Assembly: GCA_051530055.1 (NCBI GenBank)
Contig: CM121341.1
Span: forward strand, 4,712,001 to 4,776,000
DNA: 64,000 nucleotides
Source: Neoechinorhynchus agilis
Lineage: Eukaryota > Acanthocephala
Direction: 5' to 3'
Each line of letters begins with the position of its first letter. Positions within the stretch are counted from its first letter, which is position 1. Positions 1-12,000 of this stretch are shown one piece after another. Both the position numbers and the translations under genes were made by a program. The notes below the pieces were generated by a model. It searched no databases. It saw nothing but the letters and a program-made list of their open reading frames with translations, and was not told the origin of the DNA.

Positions 1-910
1 CCAAGTATACGAACAGAGGAGACACGATTGATAGGAAAAGGAAAAAGTGGCTGATCGGAAGGACTATTTGAGATTCAGGGGACGATTTCAAAGCACTTCG
101 TTAAGTTAAGGGTAAAACATTTAGGGGAGCAAAATTCTTGAACGTGAGAAATCTCGTTAGGAGTAATTGAGAGTGAGACGGAGGATACCGGTACATCCGT
201 AATGATTATAAGATCACCCGCATACAAGACGTATTTAGAATAAAAAGAGAATGAAATAAGATCGGTTAGGAAAATGTTGAAAGGAATGGGGAAGAGAACA
301 GTCCGTTCGAGAACTCCTTTGTTGATTGCTAAGGTATTCGAGACGATGCTGCCTATTTTGGTAAATTGTAATCGATTGTTTAGAAAGGAATTAAACCATT
401 TGATTTGTCAGGCGACAAAAATAAATTTAGAGCATGTATCAAGGAGAAGATTTTGATCGACGGAATCAAAAGCTTTATGAATGTCAATTTGGATGAGTCG
501 AGAGATAAATAAAGGTTTTGCGTCGAGATAATGAAGAACGCGTCGGTACAGAAGCCGGGCCGGTAACCGAATTGAATGGATGAAATTTTTCGATTGAAGA
601 TTGGCAGAAGGTGTGCTTTAAAGCATCTCTCTAAGATTTTAGAGAAGGAATCTAAGTTAGAGATGGGTCGAAAACTTGAGGTGGATATAAGTTCACCTGC
701 TTTCGGGAGCAGAGTTACCCGATCTCTTTTTGGGCAATTATGGAAGATTCCGGTCTTGAAACTTTGGTTGATTATATGAGTAAGTTGATCAATTAAATCT
801 GGGATGATAAAGAGTAGAGCCCAGTTGGGAATGGGAGAGTTAAGGGATGATTTGCCTGGTAGTTTCCGAAGAAGCATGAGAATATCATACGTAGAAATCA
901 TTAGAGGTGA
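1..910 (-). mobile_element. LINE fragment (jockey/CR1-like reverse transcriptase)
   Basis: Read on the minus strand, 901-380 encodes reverse transcriptase fingers and palm: a PISNLDSFSKILER stretch, then QFGYRPG, as in the SxxSKxxE and QFGFR motifs of jockey/CR1-type LINEs. Below 440 the frame continues past an in-frame stop to a GVLERTVLFPI block (equivalent of GVPQGSVLGPLLF) and YAGD where the catalytic YADD is expected, so this copy is catalytically dead or miswritten. The element runs off the left edge. Positions 1-767 are almost identical to 21,972-22,738. The 5' limit near 910 is a guess based on loss of recognisable coding sequence. Confidence 0.8.
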
Positions 911-2360
911 AGCTATAGAAGCTCAGAGCGGTGTAGTTCTGAAAGGGGATGATGGTTTGTTTGTGTTCGAGTGAGAGTCACAAAGTTAAGCCCATGGATG
1001 AAGAACCGGCTATTACTATCCTGCGTTCAGTTGCAACCACCGGCTTGGGAGGTATAGTATATCGATTTTCATACAGTGTGCCGTTGGACGTTGTATGGTT
1101 GCAGCTCAATATCACTGACTACTTAGAAGCGTTGGCCATTGACAGATTCACTTGGGAGGAAGGCGGAGGTGAACATAACCATATCTTCAATGTTGTTAGG
1201 GGCAGGTCAGCCCGGCAAGTGGAAGTGGGGATTGTTCATTACACGTCAGTCCTACCAAAATACTGGTTGATTCTCCATCTTCTCAATCATCAATTGAGTA
1301 TCATTCAGATGGGTTTTTGTGTTCCTAATCGTGATGATCATCATGGTGAACGATATCTGTGCTGTTGGCAGCACAGTGGGCGTTGGAGCTGTATCTGTGC
1401 TGGCCGGACATTCTCTGGCTTCGAGATGCTCAAGTCACTTGTGTTAATTATCGCACTGTTGATACATGGTGCACTCTGAGTCGATATATCGGTGATCCGG
1501 CCACATCGAGCCGATGTGAATTGAAGGAATACTATGATAGAGTCTCATTGGGCGTCTATTATCTTCAAACGATGGGATAGATTGCCGCGATATTAGTGTG
1601 AAGAACTTTCTAGCTAACGTTGCTTAGTCGTTGATCCATTTCCTTAGCACCAACGGCTTCTACATCATAAATAATGAAGAGGTTGTGGCAATATGCGAGT
1701 TATCCTAATGGGAGAGCGTATAATGTCCTCATTTGTGGGTATTCTGCTTCTGCGCTCATATCCTCGGGACTATGATTGCCTCACAATGAATCGGATGATC
1801 GCTCCCAATCTCGGAATGGAGGAAGGTACGAAAATATAGAGAATTAGCTAGGGCCCACCCCTTGGCAGTAGAGGCGTATGGAGCGCTTGGCAGCTCGGCA
1901 CTCTGCTCCAGTAACTCTCGAATAAATTGAGAGAAACGACCGGCGACGCACGAGCAGGTGTATTCCTGCGACAAAATATCTCGATCGCAGTACAACGAGG
2001 CATGCTGCTAACGTGATAGCGACAGCCGAGGAATGAGAGAAGCCCCAATTCGGCGGACGTTGGTGATTGCACGTTTTGTGAAAAAAATAATTTGATTTGA
2101 AAAAAGTTTCTCTAAACAATTGGAGGCCACCCGGCAGCGTACCTAGGTTAGAGCCACGTTTTGTAATGCTCTAGCAGACAATAGAGTTCATTTCGAAGAT
2201 CACGATCAATAGAACCGGTTTTTTACGTTGAAGTTTCGGTTTGTAGCTTGTCCGAATGTTTATTGATCCTAGATTGCCAAAAGGTTATTATCCGGGCTCT
2301 ATCACAGTACTCCAGGCTCCGATTCCCCATCGCAGAATGTTTCGTGATCCCATGACCTGA
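911..2360. other. unassigned region, possibly decayed element
   Basis: Two overlapping plus-strand ORFs (949-1,479 and 1,359-1,580) and several short minus-strand ORFs (1,756-2,119) are present, but none shows a family motif I can name with confidence. The 949 ORF has the look of decayed coding sequence, with hydrophobic and charged residues in protein-like order that slips into another frame near its end. It could be a broken mobile element or a pseudogene. No terminal repeats were seen. Confidence 0.25.
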
Positions 2361-2736
2361 AGTTAGTGAGATTTGCCCCATTTTTTGTATTTCAATAGAG
2401 AGGCTTTTATTATCTCACATTCATGGAAATGGTAACAGTTGCTATTTTTCGAGTTTACGTTAACTTTTTTTTGCATTTTAAAGTTATAGGCATCCTTAAA
2501 AATTTTAGCTGAAAAACTGTCATTGTACATAGTAGTCGAATATTTTGTTTTAATGAAACAGTTATTCCTCTTGTGGTGAGTCATTTCAAGTTAATTGTTA
2601 AACCAAACTCATCATCAACTTGTTGATATTTAAGGCATGTGCTGGCATTTGGAAAACTGCGACAAATTAGAAAAATAATCAATCTGATTGCCTTGTGTAG
2701 TCATGGCGACAACTAATCCTCATTTAAAAATTTCTA
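2361..2736. other. intergenic, AT-rich
   Basis: No supported gene. The minus-strand ORF at 2,363-2,584 is Lys/Asn/Ser-rich, as expected from AT-rich noncoding DNA. No clear TATA box was found just upstream of the acetyltransferase start at 2,737. Confidence 0.4.
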
Positions 2737-3285
2737 ATGTCTCGTGAAATGAAAATGTACGATAAAAAATCGATTGAAACAAAATATTTACACGATTACC
2801 CGGAATATCGTGAAAGCGTCATCGAATTGCTTAAGAACCAATGGCCAAAGGAGAATCATCGGCTAACCGTCTGCTTGACCAAAGATAGTCTTTCTTGGCC
2901 CCAAGGTTTGGTGGTTGTCGATCTTCATAAAAACGATGTAAGAGCGTATTGTCAAGCGGATCTCGATACGATCGAGTACGCAGGTTGTTCGAGCCGATCT
3001 GCTTTCGTTGAATACTTATGTGTCAGACCAGGTTTTAGGGAAAAGGGTCTTGGTACTTCATTATTGCTCCAAATGGAGTCGTTATTCGTGAATGAAATGG
3101 TTGAATGTGTGTTTCTAATAACTGACGAAGCAGAATTGTTTTACACGAAGCTCGGATATCAGCGATGTAACCAAGACCCTGTTTTCAAGTCTAATGAAGC
3201 CTTGTCCAGACGTGTAAATGCAGCTCTTTTGCTTGATAGCGAATCAACGATTAAAATGAGGACTTTTATGTACAAGAAGCTTTGA
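2737..3285 (+). CDS. GNAT N-acetyltransferase, NAA80-like
   Basis: A 182-residue protein of the GNAT fold. Residues about 93-112 (FVEYLCVRPGFREKGLGTSL) carry the acetyl-CoA loop in the form RxKGLG, the family's R/QxxGxG/A motif, preceded by the usual beta-4 strand. Later FYTKLGYQ is the C-terminal beta-6/alpha-4 signature. The N-terminal ELLKNQWP and the overall length match NAA80 (NAT6), the cytosolic enzyme that acetylates the processed N-terminus of actin in animals. The family assignment rests on motif memory, so another GNAT subfamily is possible. The gene is a single open exon. The start at 2,737 is the first Met, and a second Met lies five residues on. A poly(A) signal follows 12 bases after the stop. 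It stands alone, convergent with the minus-strand gene at 3,907. Confidence 0.75.
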   Translation: MSREMKMYDKKSIETKYLHDYPEYRESVIELLKNQWPKENHRLTVCLTKDSLSWPQGLVVVDLHKNDVRAYCQADLDTIEYAGCSSRSAFVEYLCVRPGFREKGLGTSLLLQMESLFVNEMVECVFLITDEAELFYTKLGYQRCNQDPVFKSNEALSRRVNAALLLDSESTIKMRTFMYKKL

Positions 3286-3296
3286 AATTTTAACTA

Positions 3297-3302
3297 AATA
3301 AA
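3297..3302 (+). terminator. poly(A) signal AATAAA
   Basis: Canonical AATAAA just downstream of the acetyltransferase stop codon, giving a very short 3' UTR. Confidence 0.6.
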
Positions 3303-3859
3303 TTGTCAAGTAGAGATTGTTGGTTCCATTAGGGTCATGAACACTGTGAAATTACATTCATGGCTGGCCAAAGGAAAATATCGCTTCATGGTCGTAAAAA
3401 ACGTTGGAACTGTTATATATTTAGTGAGTTGTACATGCTACTTCTAAGTTAAAATTTAGGATAGTATTGATTTGGTTTTTTATAACCGTCTCCTATGTTT
3501 TTGGCTATATTTGTGCTTTTTAAACTACAGCCGAAAAGGCGCTGATGGAGAATTATATGGTTTCCACGACAATTTCCAACTTAAAGAATTGAACTATTAA
3601 TTAGGATGATCTATGCATTTCATATCTTATTGTTTCTATTTAAAATAAAGTTTATGTATTTCGTAAACAAGGTGACGACGATTGACGGTCTAAAATGAGG
3701 TTTCTTCACCTGAACTTTATGTCGTTTCAAAAAATCAGCGCATTATTCGGTAGAGCAAATGACCCCTGAAAAAGGCAAATGGATATTGTCATTCAAATGG
3801 TTTCATAAAATGCATTTATGTCTATGACACACTCAGCAAATATAAATTCTTAATAATAA
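3303..3859. other. intergenic between convergent genes
   Basis: AT-rich, with no ORF of note on either strand. It contains the 3' ends of the two convergent genes and nothing else I recognise. Confidence 0.4.
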
Positions 3860-3865
3860 TTTATT
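3860..3865 (-). terminator. poly(A) signal AATAAA (minus strand)
   Basis: TTTATT on the plus strand reads AATAAA on the minus strand, about 42 bases beyond the stop of the 283-residue gene. Confidence 0.55.
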
Positions 3866-3906
3866 ATTTTAACAACTTTCAGCATTCAATGTTATGCTTC
3901 TTGCCG

Positions 3907-4758
3907 TCAGTTAATATGACCTTTATGGACGTTTTGTTTGCCCAAATTTTTAATTGTTTTAATGGAAAACAAGTTCTTGATTTTACGTTGTATATCTGAC
4001 CCAGAAATCTTCATTGATTTCCGTGTGAAACCTATTGCTAATCCAAAATTAATGTGCGTTTCATCTTGTCGCAACGAAACAAAATCTTGTATTCCAACAA
4101 TTGGTAGTTCTTTTCGATTAAGTTCGGATTCTATTTGATGTAGAAAATAACGGAAATTTTCTTTTTGCAATCTGATATATGCCAATCTCTGCCAAGGATT
4201 GCAAATTCTATCCCGAGCCTTACATTCGCTTTTGGGCAAATCAGGCTGCAACCCATCAATTATCTCATCAAAATTAACTGTCATAATATTCGATATAGAC
4301 TGCTTTGATTGTTCTAAAACATCTTGATCTTTTACTTGACAAGCATTAGACTGTCGTCTTTGTCTGAAGAATAATTTCCATTCGACTTCTGTAATGTCTG
4401 ACCATGCCTCTGGGTGCTTCATAAATATTTCATTCTTCAAAACATGAGAGTATTGATCCGACAACGAACCCGCCGTCAATCTGTTCAACAAAATTGTATC
4501 CAATTGTTGGAAAATTTTCGATTGTCGGATTTTCAAAACCTGAACCTTAGCAATAAAATTGGATACATTTGTGCAGCTTGTAGACCGGTCCATCGGTTTC
4601 AAAAGTTCAGTCCGCTCAAACATTTGAAGCGTATCGACGTTATCGGTGTCATTAATTATGTCGTCAAGCGTACAAGGTACATATTCGACTTGCTTTACTT
4701 CTTTAACTGGAATTTCTAATGGTAGTTTGAGAATATTGCTATGTCTTACGAAATTCAT
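3907..4758 (-). CDS. uncharacterised 283-residue protein
   Basis: A long open single-exon frame with protein-like composition, a plausible promoter and a poly(A) signal, so I take it as a real gene. I do not recognise the family. There is no signal peptide or membrane segment. The middle is rich in charged helices (EVEWKLFFRQRRQS), followed by NPWQRLAYIRLQKENFRYFL, which looks like a long amphipathic helix. The C-terminus is basic (RKIKNLFSIKTIKNLGKQ). Such a composition suits a soluble scaffold or coiled-coil protein, but that is inference only. The start at 4,758 is the first Met and lies about 76 bases from a TATA-like box. Nothing in its neighbours suggests a role. Confidence 0.6.
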   Translation of the reverse strand: MNFVRHSNILKLPLEIPVKEVKQVEYVPCTLDDIINDTDNVDTLQMFERTELLKPMDRSTSCTNVSNFIAKVQVLKIRQSKIFQQLDTILLNRLTAGSLSDQYSHVLKNEIFMKHPEAWSDITEVEWKLFFRQRRQSNACQVKDQDVLEQSKQSISNIMTVNFDEIIDGLQPDLPKSECKARDRICNPWQRLAYIRLQKENFRYFLHQIESELNRKELPIVGIQDFVSLRQDETHINFGLAIGFTRKSMKISGSDIQRKIKNLFSIKTIKNLGKQNVHKGHIN

Positions 4759-4833
4759 TACGATACTATATGTGAGAATGATAAGTAATATTCAGTGGGT
4801 GAACAGGCGAAATCGCTAATGCTTTTTGTCGTT

Positions 4834-4859
4834 ATTTATAAATGCTGAAACATGATTGG
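4834..4859 (-). promoter_or_regulatory. candidate core promoter: TATAAAT plus CCAAT
   Basis: On the minus strand a TATAAAT lies at 4,840-4,834 and an ACCAAT about 15 bases further upstream (plus-strand ATTGGT near 4,855). The spacing would put transcription start near 4,805, leaving roughly a 50-base leader before the ATG at 4,758. Assignment is by pattern only. Confidence 0.4.
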
Positions 4860-4860
4860 T

Positions 4861-5699
4861 CAATAGATAATTATCACACCCAATAACCGTCTAATACAAT
4901 CGCGCACGAATAAATCAGATATGCTTTATCATTTAGGAAAAGCTTGCATATGCATCCAATTAGACGTTATCTGATCAACAATAGAGTGAATTGTAAAAAT
5001 ATCGCCTTTTATGGATTCATTTAACTTCAAATAGTATCAGCCAATGCCATGTGCCAATAAATTTGATTTCTATTATTTGGCAAAATACTATTGTAATACA
5101 TGTGCTTAAAATTAATGTAAAAAGTATATGGTAATGTGCCTGGTGCTTTTAATCGTAACGGAAATCGATAATATCGTCTTTACCACAACCTTAATTAATA
5201 ACCATTCTTCTATAATGATCTAATCTTAGAAGAAATATAATACCCTATAATAAAACGATTTTGCTTTTTATTGCTAACTGGTCGTTTTCCTATATAAATT
5301 TTTACATTTGTTGTACCAAGCGCGACAGCTAATCTTCAAACAAAGCAATAAGAAATATATTTCAATTCAAAACTTGTTGGTACCTTACGCAAGTGTCTGA
5401 ACCTGTAACTAGAGCATTAATTTCGCAAGCAATTGTTGATATGAATTTAGAGAACAAATGCTCGAAGGCCTTTCAACGTTGTATCAAGTGCTCGAAGAGA
5501 TTTCTTGGGCCACTGTATGTGTTTGGCATCATCGCTTGGTCATATTGCATCAAGGATTGCCTTTGGTTATCACTGCTTAAAGGTAACTTCAGCGAACTCC
5601 ATCTTTCAGAATGAAAACAATCATAGGGGAAGCGATGGATAAAGTGACATAATTACACAATCCGATCTCAGAGGGAATCAAATTAAGAAAAACGGTTAC
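4861..5699. other. intergenic; one short doubtful ORF
   Basis: Mostly AT-rich noncoding sequence. A plus-strand ORF at 5,393-5,614 (73 residues, with LYVFGIIAWSYCIKDCLWL that could be a membrane helix) is the only candidate. It has no family signature and its start Met sits directly at the edge of an open frame, so it may be a single exon or chance. Confidence 0.3.
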
Positions 5700-6025
5700 A
5701 AGCATCGGTCACGTGTTCACGCGACTTTCCTTTCGTTCTCCATTTTGGTTATTAAACTCGTCAATTTCGGAAACGAATTGAATGTCAGAATTATGTTCAA
5801 GCGATTTCTCCCCGCTCATCATGAAGAAATTCAAATTTGACGATTTCACTACGATTGCCGTGAGTACTGGCGATTTGTTAAGGCTGCATTTCAGCGGCAC
5901 TTCGAGTTTCACTCTCCTCTGATTATACTCCAATCGTTCTCCGGTCAGAGGAGATTTCCGCTGTCGTAATGTTTTGTGGATCGGTGACTGGAGCACAAGC
6001 CGCTTGCTGGCCCTGCAAGTTTATT
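5700..6025 (-). pseudogene. broken 3' copy of the forkhead gene
   Basis: On the minus strand 5,970-5,891 encodes SPLTGERLEYNQRR, matching SHLTGERLENNQIR of the intact forkhead gene (around 14,800-14,750). The DNA here, cagcggcacttcgagttt, is shared exactly. Between 5,965 and 6,025 the sequence (ctgtcgtaatgttttgtgg, then gcacaagccgcttgctgg) matches the gene's last 51-codon repeat near 15,370-15,440. About 570 bases that separate these two parts in the intact gene are missing, and the sequence below 5,890 has drifted beyond confident alignment. It passes directly into satellite array 1 within one repeat unit. This is therefore the 3' end of a duplicated forkhead gene, no longer able to make the protein. 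Confidence 0.8.
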
Positions 6026-9000
6026 GAATATCCTTATTGTTCGTGTGCAACTTCATTGTTTACGTCATGTTCTGAATCAATGCGGCGATTTATTGTCGCA
6101 GAAAGATACGAGCGGTGTCACTTTATTGTTTTTCTGTAACTACAACACAATTTTCTTGCTTTGCCGTCAAGTGCATTGAATATTCTTATTGTTCGTGTGC
6201 AACTTCATTGTTTACGTCATGTTCTGAATCAATGCGGCTATTTATTGTCGCAGAAAGATACGAGCGGTGTCACTTTATTGTTTTTCTGTAACTACAACAC
6301 AATTTTCTTGCTTTGCCGTCAAGTGCATTTAATATTCTTATTGTTCGTGTGCAACTTCATTGTTTACGTCATGTTCTGAATCAATGCGGCTATTTATTCC
6401 CGCAGATAGATACGAGCGGTGTCACTTTATTGTTTTGCGCTAACTAAAACACAATTTTCTTGCTTTGCCGTCAAGTGCATTGAATATCCTTATTGTTCGT
6501 GTGCAACTTCATTGTTTACGTCATGTTCTGAATCAATGCGGCTATTTATTGTCGCAGATAGATACGAGCGGTGTCACTTTATTGTTTTTCTGTAACTACA
6601 ACACAATTTTCTTTCTTTGCCGTCAAGTGCATTGAATATTCTTATTGTTCGTGTGCAACTTCATTGTTTACGTCATGTTCTGAATCAATGCGGCGATTTA
6701 TTGTCGCAGAAAGATACGAGCGGTGTCACTTTATTGTTTTTCTGTAACTACAACACAATTTTCTTGCTTTGCCGTCAAGTGCATTTAATATTCTTATTGT
6801 TCGTGTGCAACTTCATTGTTTACGTCATGTTCTGAATCAATGCGGCTATTTATTCCCGCAGATAGATACGAGCGGTGTCACTTTATTGTTTTGCGCTAAC
6901 TAAAACACAATTTTCTTGCTTTGCCGTCAAGTGCATTGAATATCCTTATTGTTCGTGTGCAACTTCATTGTTTACGTCATGTTCTGAATCAATGCGGCTA
7001 TTTATTGTCGCAGATAGATACGGGCGGTGTCACTTTATTGTTTTTCTGTAACTACAACACAATTTTCTTTCATTGCCGTCAAGTGAATTGAATATTCTTA
7101 TTGTTCGTGTGCAACTTCATTGTTTACGTCATGTTCTGAATCAATGCGGCTATTTATTCCCGCAGATAGATACGAGCGGTGTCACTTTATTGTTTCTCTG
7201 TAACTACAACACAATTTTCTTGCTTTGCGGTCAAGTGCATTTAATATTCTTATTGTTTGTGGTCAACTTCATTGTTTACGTCATGTTCTGAATCAATGCG
7301 GCGATTTATTGTCGCAGATAGATACGGGCGGTGTCACTTTATTGTTTCTCTGTAACTACAACACAATTTTCTTGCTTTGCGGTCAAGTGCATTTAATATT
7401 CTTATTGTTTGTGGTCAACTTCATTGTTTACGTCATGTTCTGAATCAATGCGGCTATTTATTCCCGCAGATAGATACGAGCGGTGTCACTTTATTGTTTT
7501 TCGCTAACTACAACACAATTTTCTTGCTTTGCCGTCAAGTGCATTGAATATCCTTATTGTTCGTGTGCAACTTCATTGTTTACGTCATGTTCTGAATCAA
7601 TGCGGCTATTTATTGTCGCAGAAAGATACGGGCGGTGTCACTTTATTGTTTTTCTGTAACTACAACACAATTTTCTTTCATTGCCGTCAAGTGAATTGAA
7701 TATTCTTATTGTTCGTGTGCAACTTCATTGTTTACGTCATGTTCTGAATCAATGCGGCTATTTATTGTCGCAGATAGATACGAGCGGTGTCACTTTATTG
7801 TTTTTCTCTAACTACAACACAATTTTCTTGCTTTGCCGTCAAGTGCATTTAATATTCTTATTGTTCGTGTGCAACTTCATTGTTTACGTCATGTTCTGAA
7901 TCAATGCGGCTATTTATTGTCGCAGATAGATACGGGCGGTGTCACTTTATTGTTTTTCTGTAACTACAACACAATTTTCTTGCTTTGCCGTCAAGTGCAT
8001 TGAATATTCTTATTGTTCGTGTGCAACTTCATTGTTTGCGTCATGTTCTGAATCAATGCGGCTATTTATTCCCGCAGATAGATACGAGCGGTGTCACTTT
8101 ATTGTTTCTCTGTAACTACAACACAATTTTCTTGCTTTGCGGTCAAGTGCATTTAATATTCTTATTGTTTGTTGCAACTTCATTGTTTACGTCATGTTCT
8201 GAATCAATGCGGCTATTTATTCTCGCAGATAGATACGAGCGGTGTCACTTTATTGTTTCTCTGTAACTACAACACAATTTTCTTGCTTTGCGGTCAAGTG
8301 CATTTAATATTCTTATTGTTTGTGGTCAACTTCATTGTTTACGTCATGTTCTGAATCAATGCGGCGATTTATTGTCGCAGATAGATACGGGCGGTGTCAC
8401 TTTATTGTTTCTCTGTAACTACAACACAATTTTCTTGCTTTGCCGTCAAGTGCATTTAATATTCTTATTGTTCGTGTTCAACTTCATTGTTTACGTCATG
8501 TTCTGAATCAATGCGGCGATTTATTGTCGCAGATAGATACGAGCGGTGTCACTTTATTGTTTCTCTGTAACTACAACACAATTTTCTTGCTTTGCGGTCA
8601 AGTGCATTTAATATTCTTATTGTTTGTGGTCAACTTCATTGTTTACGTCATGTTCTGAATCAATGCGGCTATTTATTCCCGCAGATAGATACGAGCGGTG
8701 TCACTTTATTGTTTTGCGCTAACTAAAACACAATTTTCTTGCTTTGCCGTCAAGTGCATTGAATATCCTTATTGTTCGTGTGCAACTTCATTGTTTACGT
8801 CATGTTCTGAATCAATGCGGCTATTTATTGTCGCAGAAAGATACGGGCGGTGTCACTTTATTGTTTTTCTGTAACTACAACACAATTTTCTTGCTTTGCC
8901 GTCAAGTGCATTGAATATCCTTATTGTTCGTGTGCAACTTCATTGTTTACGTCATGTTCTGAATCAATGCGGCTATTTATTGTCGCAGAAAGATACGGGC

Positions 9001-12000
9001 GGTGTCACTTTATTGTTTTTCTGTAACTACAACACAATTTTCTTTCATTGCCGTCAAGTGCATTGAATATCCTTATTGTTCGTGTGCAACTTCATTGTTT
9101 ACGTCATGTTCTGAATCAATGCGGCTATTTATTGTCGCAGAAAGATACGGGCGGTGTCACTTTATTGTTTTTCTGTAACTACAACACAATTTTCTTTCAT
9201 TGCCGTCAAGTGCATTGAATATTCTTATTGTTCGTGTGCAACTTCATTGTTTACGTCATGTTCTGAATCAATGCGGCGATTTATTGTCGCAGATAGATAC
9301 GGGCGGTGTCACTTTATTGTTTTTCTGTAACTACAACACAATTTTCTTGCTTTGCCGTCAAGTGCATTGAATATCCTTATTGTTCGTGTGCAACTTCATT
9401 GTTTACGTCATGTTCTGAATCAATGCGGCTATTTATTGTCGCAGAAAGATACGGGCGGTGTCACTTTATTGTTTTTCTGTAACTACAACACAATTTTCTT
9501 TCATTGCCGTCAAGTGCATTGAATATTCTTATTGTTCGTGTGCAACTTCATTGTTTACGTCATGTTCTGAATCAATGCGGCGATTTATTGTCGCAGAAAG
9601 ATACGAGCGGTGTCACTTTATTGTTTTTCTGTAACTACAACACAATTTTCTTGCTTTGCCGTCAAGTGCATTTAATATTCTTATTGTTCGTGTGCAACTT
9701 CATTGTTTACGTCATGTTCTGAATCAATGCGGCTATTTATTGTCGCAGAAAGATACGAGCGGTGTCACTTTATTGTTTTTATGTAACAACAACACAATTT
9801 TCTTGCTTTGCCGTCAATTGCATTTAAAATTCTTATTGTTCGTGTGCCACTTCATTGTTTACGTATGTTCTGAATCAATGCGGCTATTTATTCCCGCAGA
9901 TAGATACGAGCGGTGTCACTTTATTGTTTTGCGCTAACTAAAACACAATTTTCTTGCTTTGCCGTCAAGTACATTGAATATCCTTATTGTTCGTGTGCAA
10001 CTTCATTGTTTACGTCATGTTCTTAATCAATGCGGCTATTTATTCCCGCAGATAGATACGAGCGGTGTCACTTTATTGTTTTGCGCTAACTAAAACACAA
10101 TTTTCTTGCTTTGCCGTCAAGTGCATTGAATATCCTTATTGTTCGTGTGCAACTTCATTGTTTACGTCATGTTCTGAATCAATGCGGCTATTTATTGTCG
10201 CAGAAAGATACGGGCGGTGTCACTTTATTGTTTTTCTGTAACTACAACACAATTTTCTTTCATTGCCGTCAAGTGAATTGAATATTCTTATTGTTCGTGT
10301 GCAACTTCATTGTTTGCGTCATGTTCTGAATCAATGCGGCTATTTATTCCCGCAGATAGATACGAGCGGTGTCACTTTATTGTTTCTCTGTAACTACAAC
10401 ACAATTTTCTTGCTTTGCGGTCAAGTGCATTTAATATTCTTATTGTTTGTGGTCAACTTCATTGTTTACGTCATGTTCTGAATCAATGCGGCGATTTATT
10501 GTCGCAGATAGATACGGGCGGTGTCACTTTATTGTTTCTCTGTAACTACAACACAATTTTCTTGCTTTGCCGTCAAGTGCATTGAATATTCTTATTGTTC
10601 GTGTGCAACTTCATTGTTTACGTCATGTTCTTAATCAATGCGGCTATTTATTCCCGCAGATAGATACGAGCGGTGTCACTTTATTGTTTTTCGCTAACTA
10701 AAACACAATTTTCTTGCTTTGCCGTCAAGTGCATTGAATATCCTTATTGTTCGTGCGCAACTTCATTGTTTACGTCATGTTCTGAATCAATGCGGCTATT
10801 TATTGTCGCAGAAAGATACGGGCGGTGTCACTTTATTGTTTTTCTGTAACTACAACACAATTTTCTTTCATTGCCGTCAAGTGCATTGAATATTCTTATT
10901 GTTCGTGTGCAACTTCATTGTTTACGTCATGTTCTGAATCAATGCGGCTATTTATTGCCGCAGATAGATACGAGCGGTGTCACTTTATTGTTTTTCGCTA
11001 ACTACAACACAATTTTCTTGCTTTGCCGTCAAGTGCATTTAATATTCTTATTGTTCGTGTGCAACTTCATTGTTTACGTCATGTTCTGAATCAATGCGGC
11101 GATTTATTGTCGCAGAAAGATACGAGCGGTGTCACTTTATTGTTTCTCTGTAACTACAACACAATTTTCTTTCATTGCCGTCAAGTGCATTTAATATTCT
11201 TATTGTTTGTGGTCAACTTCATTGTTTACGTCATGTTCTGAATCAATGCGGCGATTTATTGTCGCAGAAAGATACGAGCGGTGTCACTTTATTGTTTTGC
11301 TGTAACTACAACACAATTTTTTTCATTGCCGTCAAGTGAATTGAATATTCTTATTGTTCGTGTGCAACTTCATTGTTTACGTCATGTTCTGAATCAATGC
11401 GGCTATTTATTGTCGCAGATAGATACGAGCGGTGTCACTTTATTGTTTTTCTGTAACTACAACACAATTTTCTTTCATTGCCGTCAAGTGCATTTAATAT
11501 TCTTATTGTTCGTGTGCAACTTCATTGTTTACGTCATGTTCTGAATCAATGCGGCGATTTATTGTCGCAGAAAGATACGAGCGGTGTCACTTTATTGTTT
11601 CTCTGTAACTACAACACAATTTTCTTTCATTGCCGTCAAGTGCATTTAATATTCTTATTGTTTGTGGTCAACTTCATTGTTTACGTCATGTTCTGAATCA
11701 ATGCGGCGATTTATTGTCGCAGATAGATACGGGCGGTGTCACTTTATTGTTTTTCTGTAACTACAACACAATTTTCTTTCATTGCCGTCAAGTGCATTGA
11801 ATATTCTTATTGTTCGTGTGCAACTTCATTGTTTACGTCATGTTCTGAATCAATGCGGCTATTTATTCCCGCAGATAGATACGAGCGGTGTCACTTTATT
11901 GTTTTTCGCTAACTAAAACACAATTTTCTTGCTTTGCCGTCAAGTGCATTGAATATTCTTATTGTTCGTGTGCAACTTCATTGTTTACGTCATGTTCTGA

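Noticed and set aside
949-1479. A possible gene or retroelement RNase-H-like remnant
   Set aside because: Resemblance is vague and the frame shifts. No named motif could be defended.
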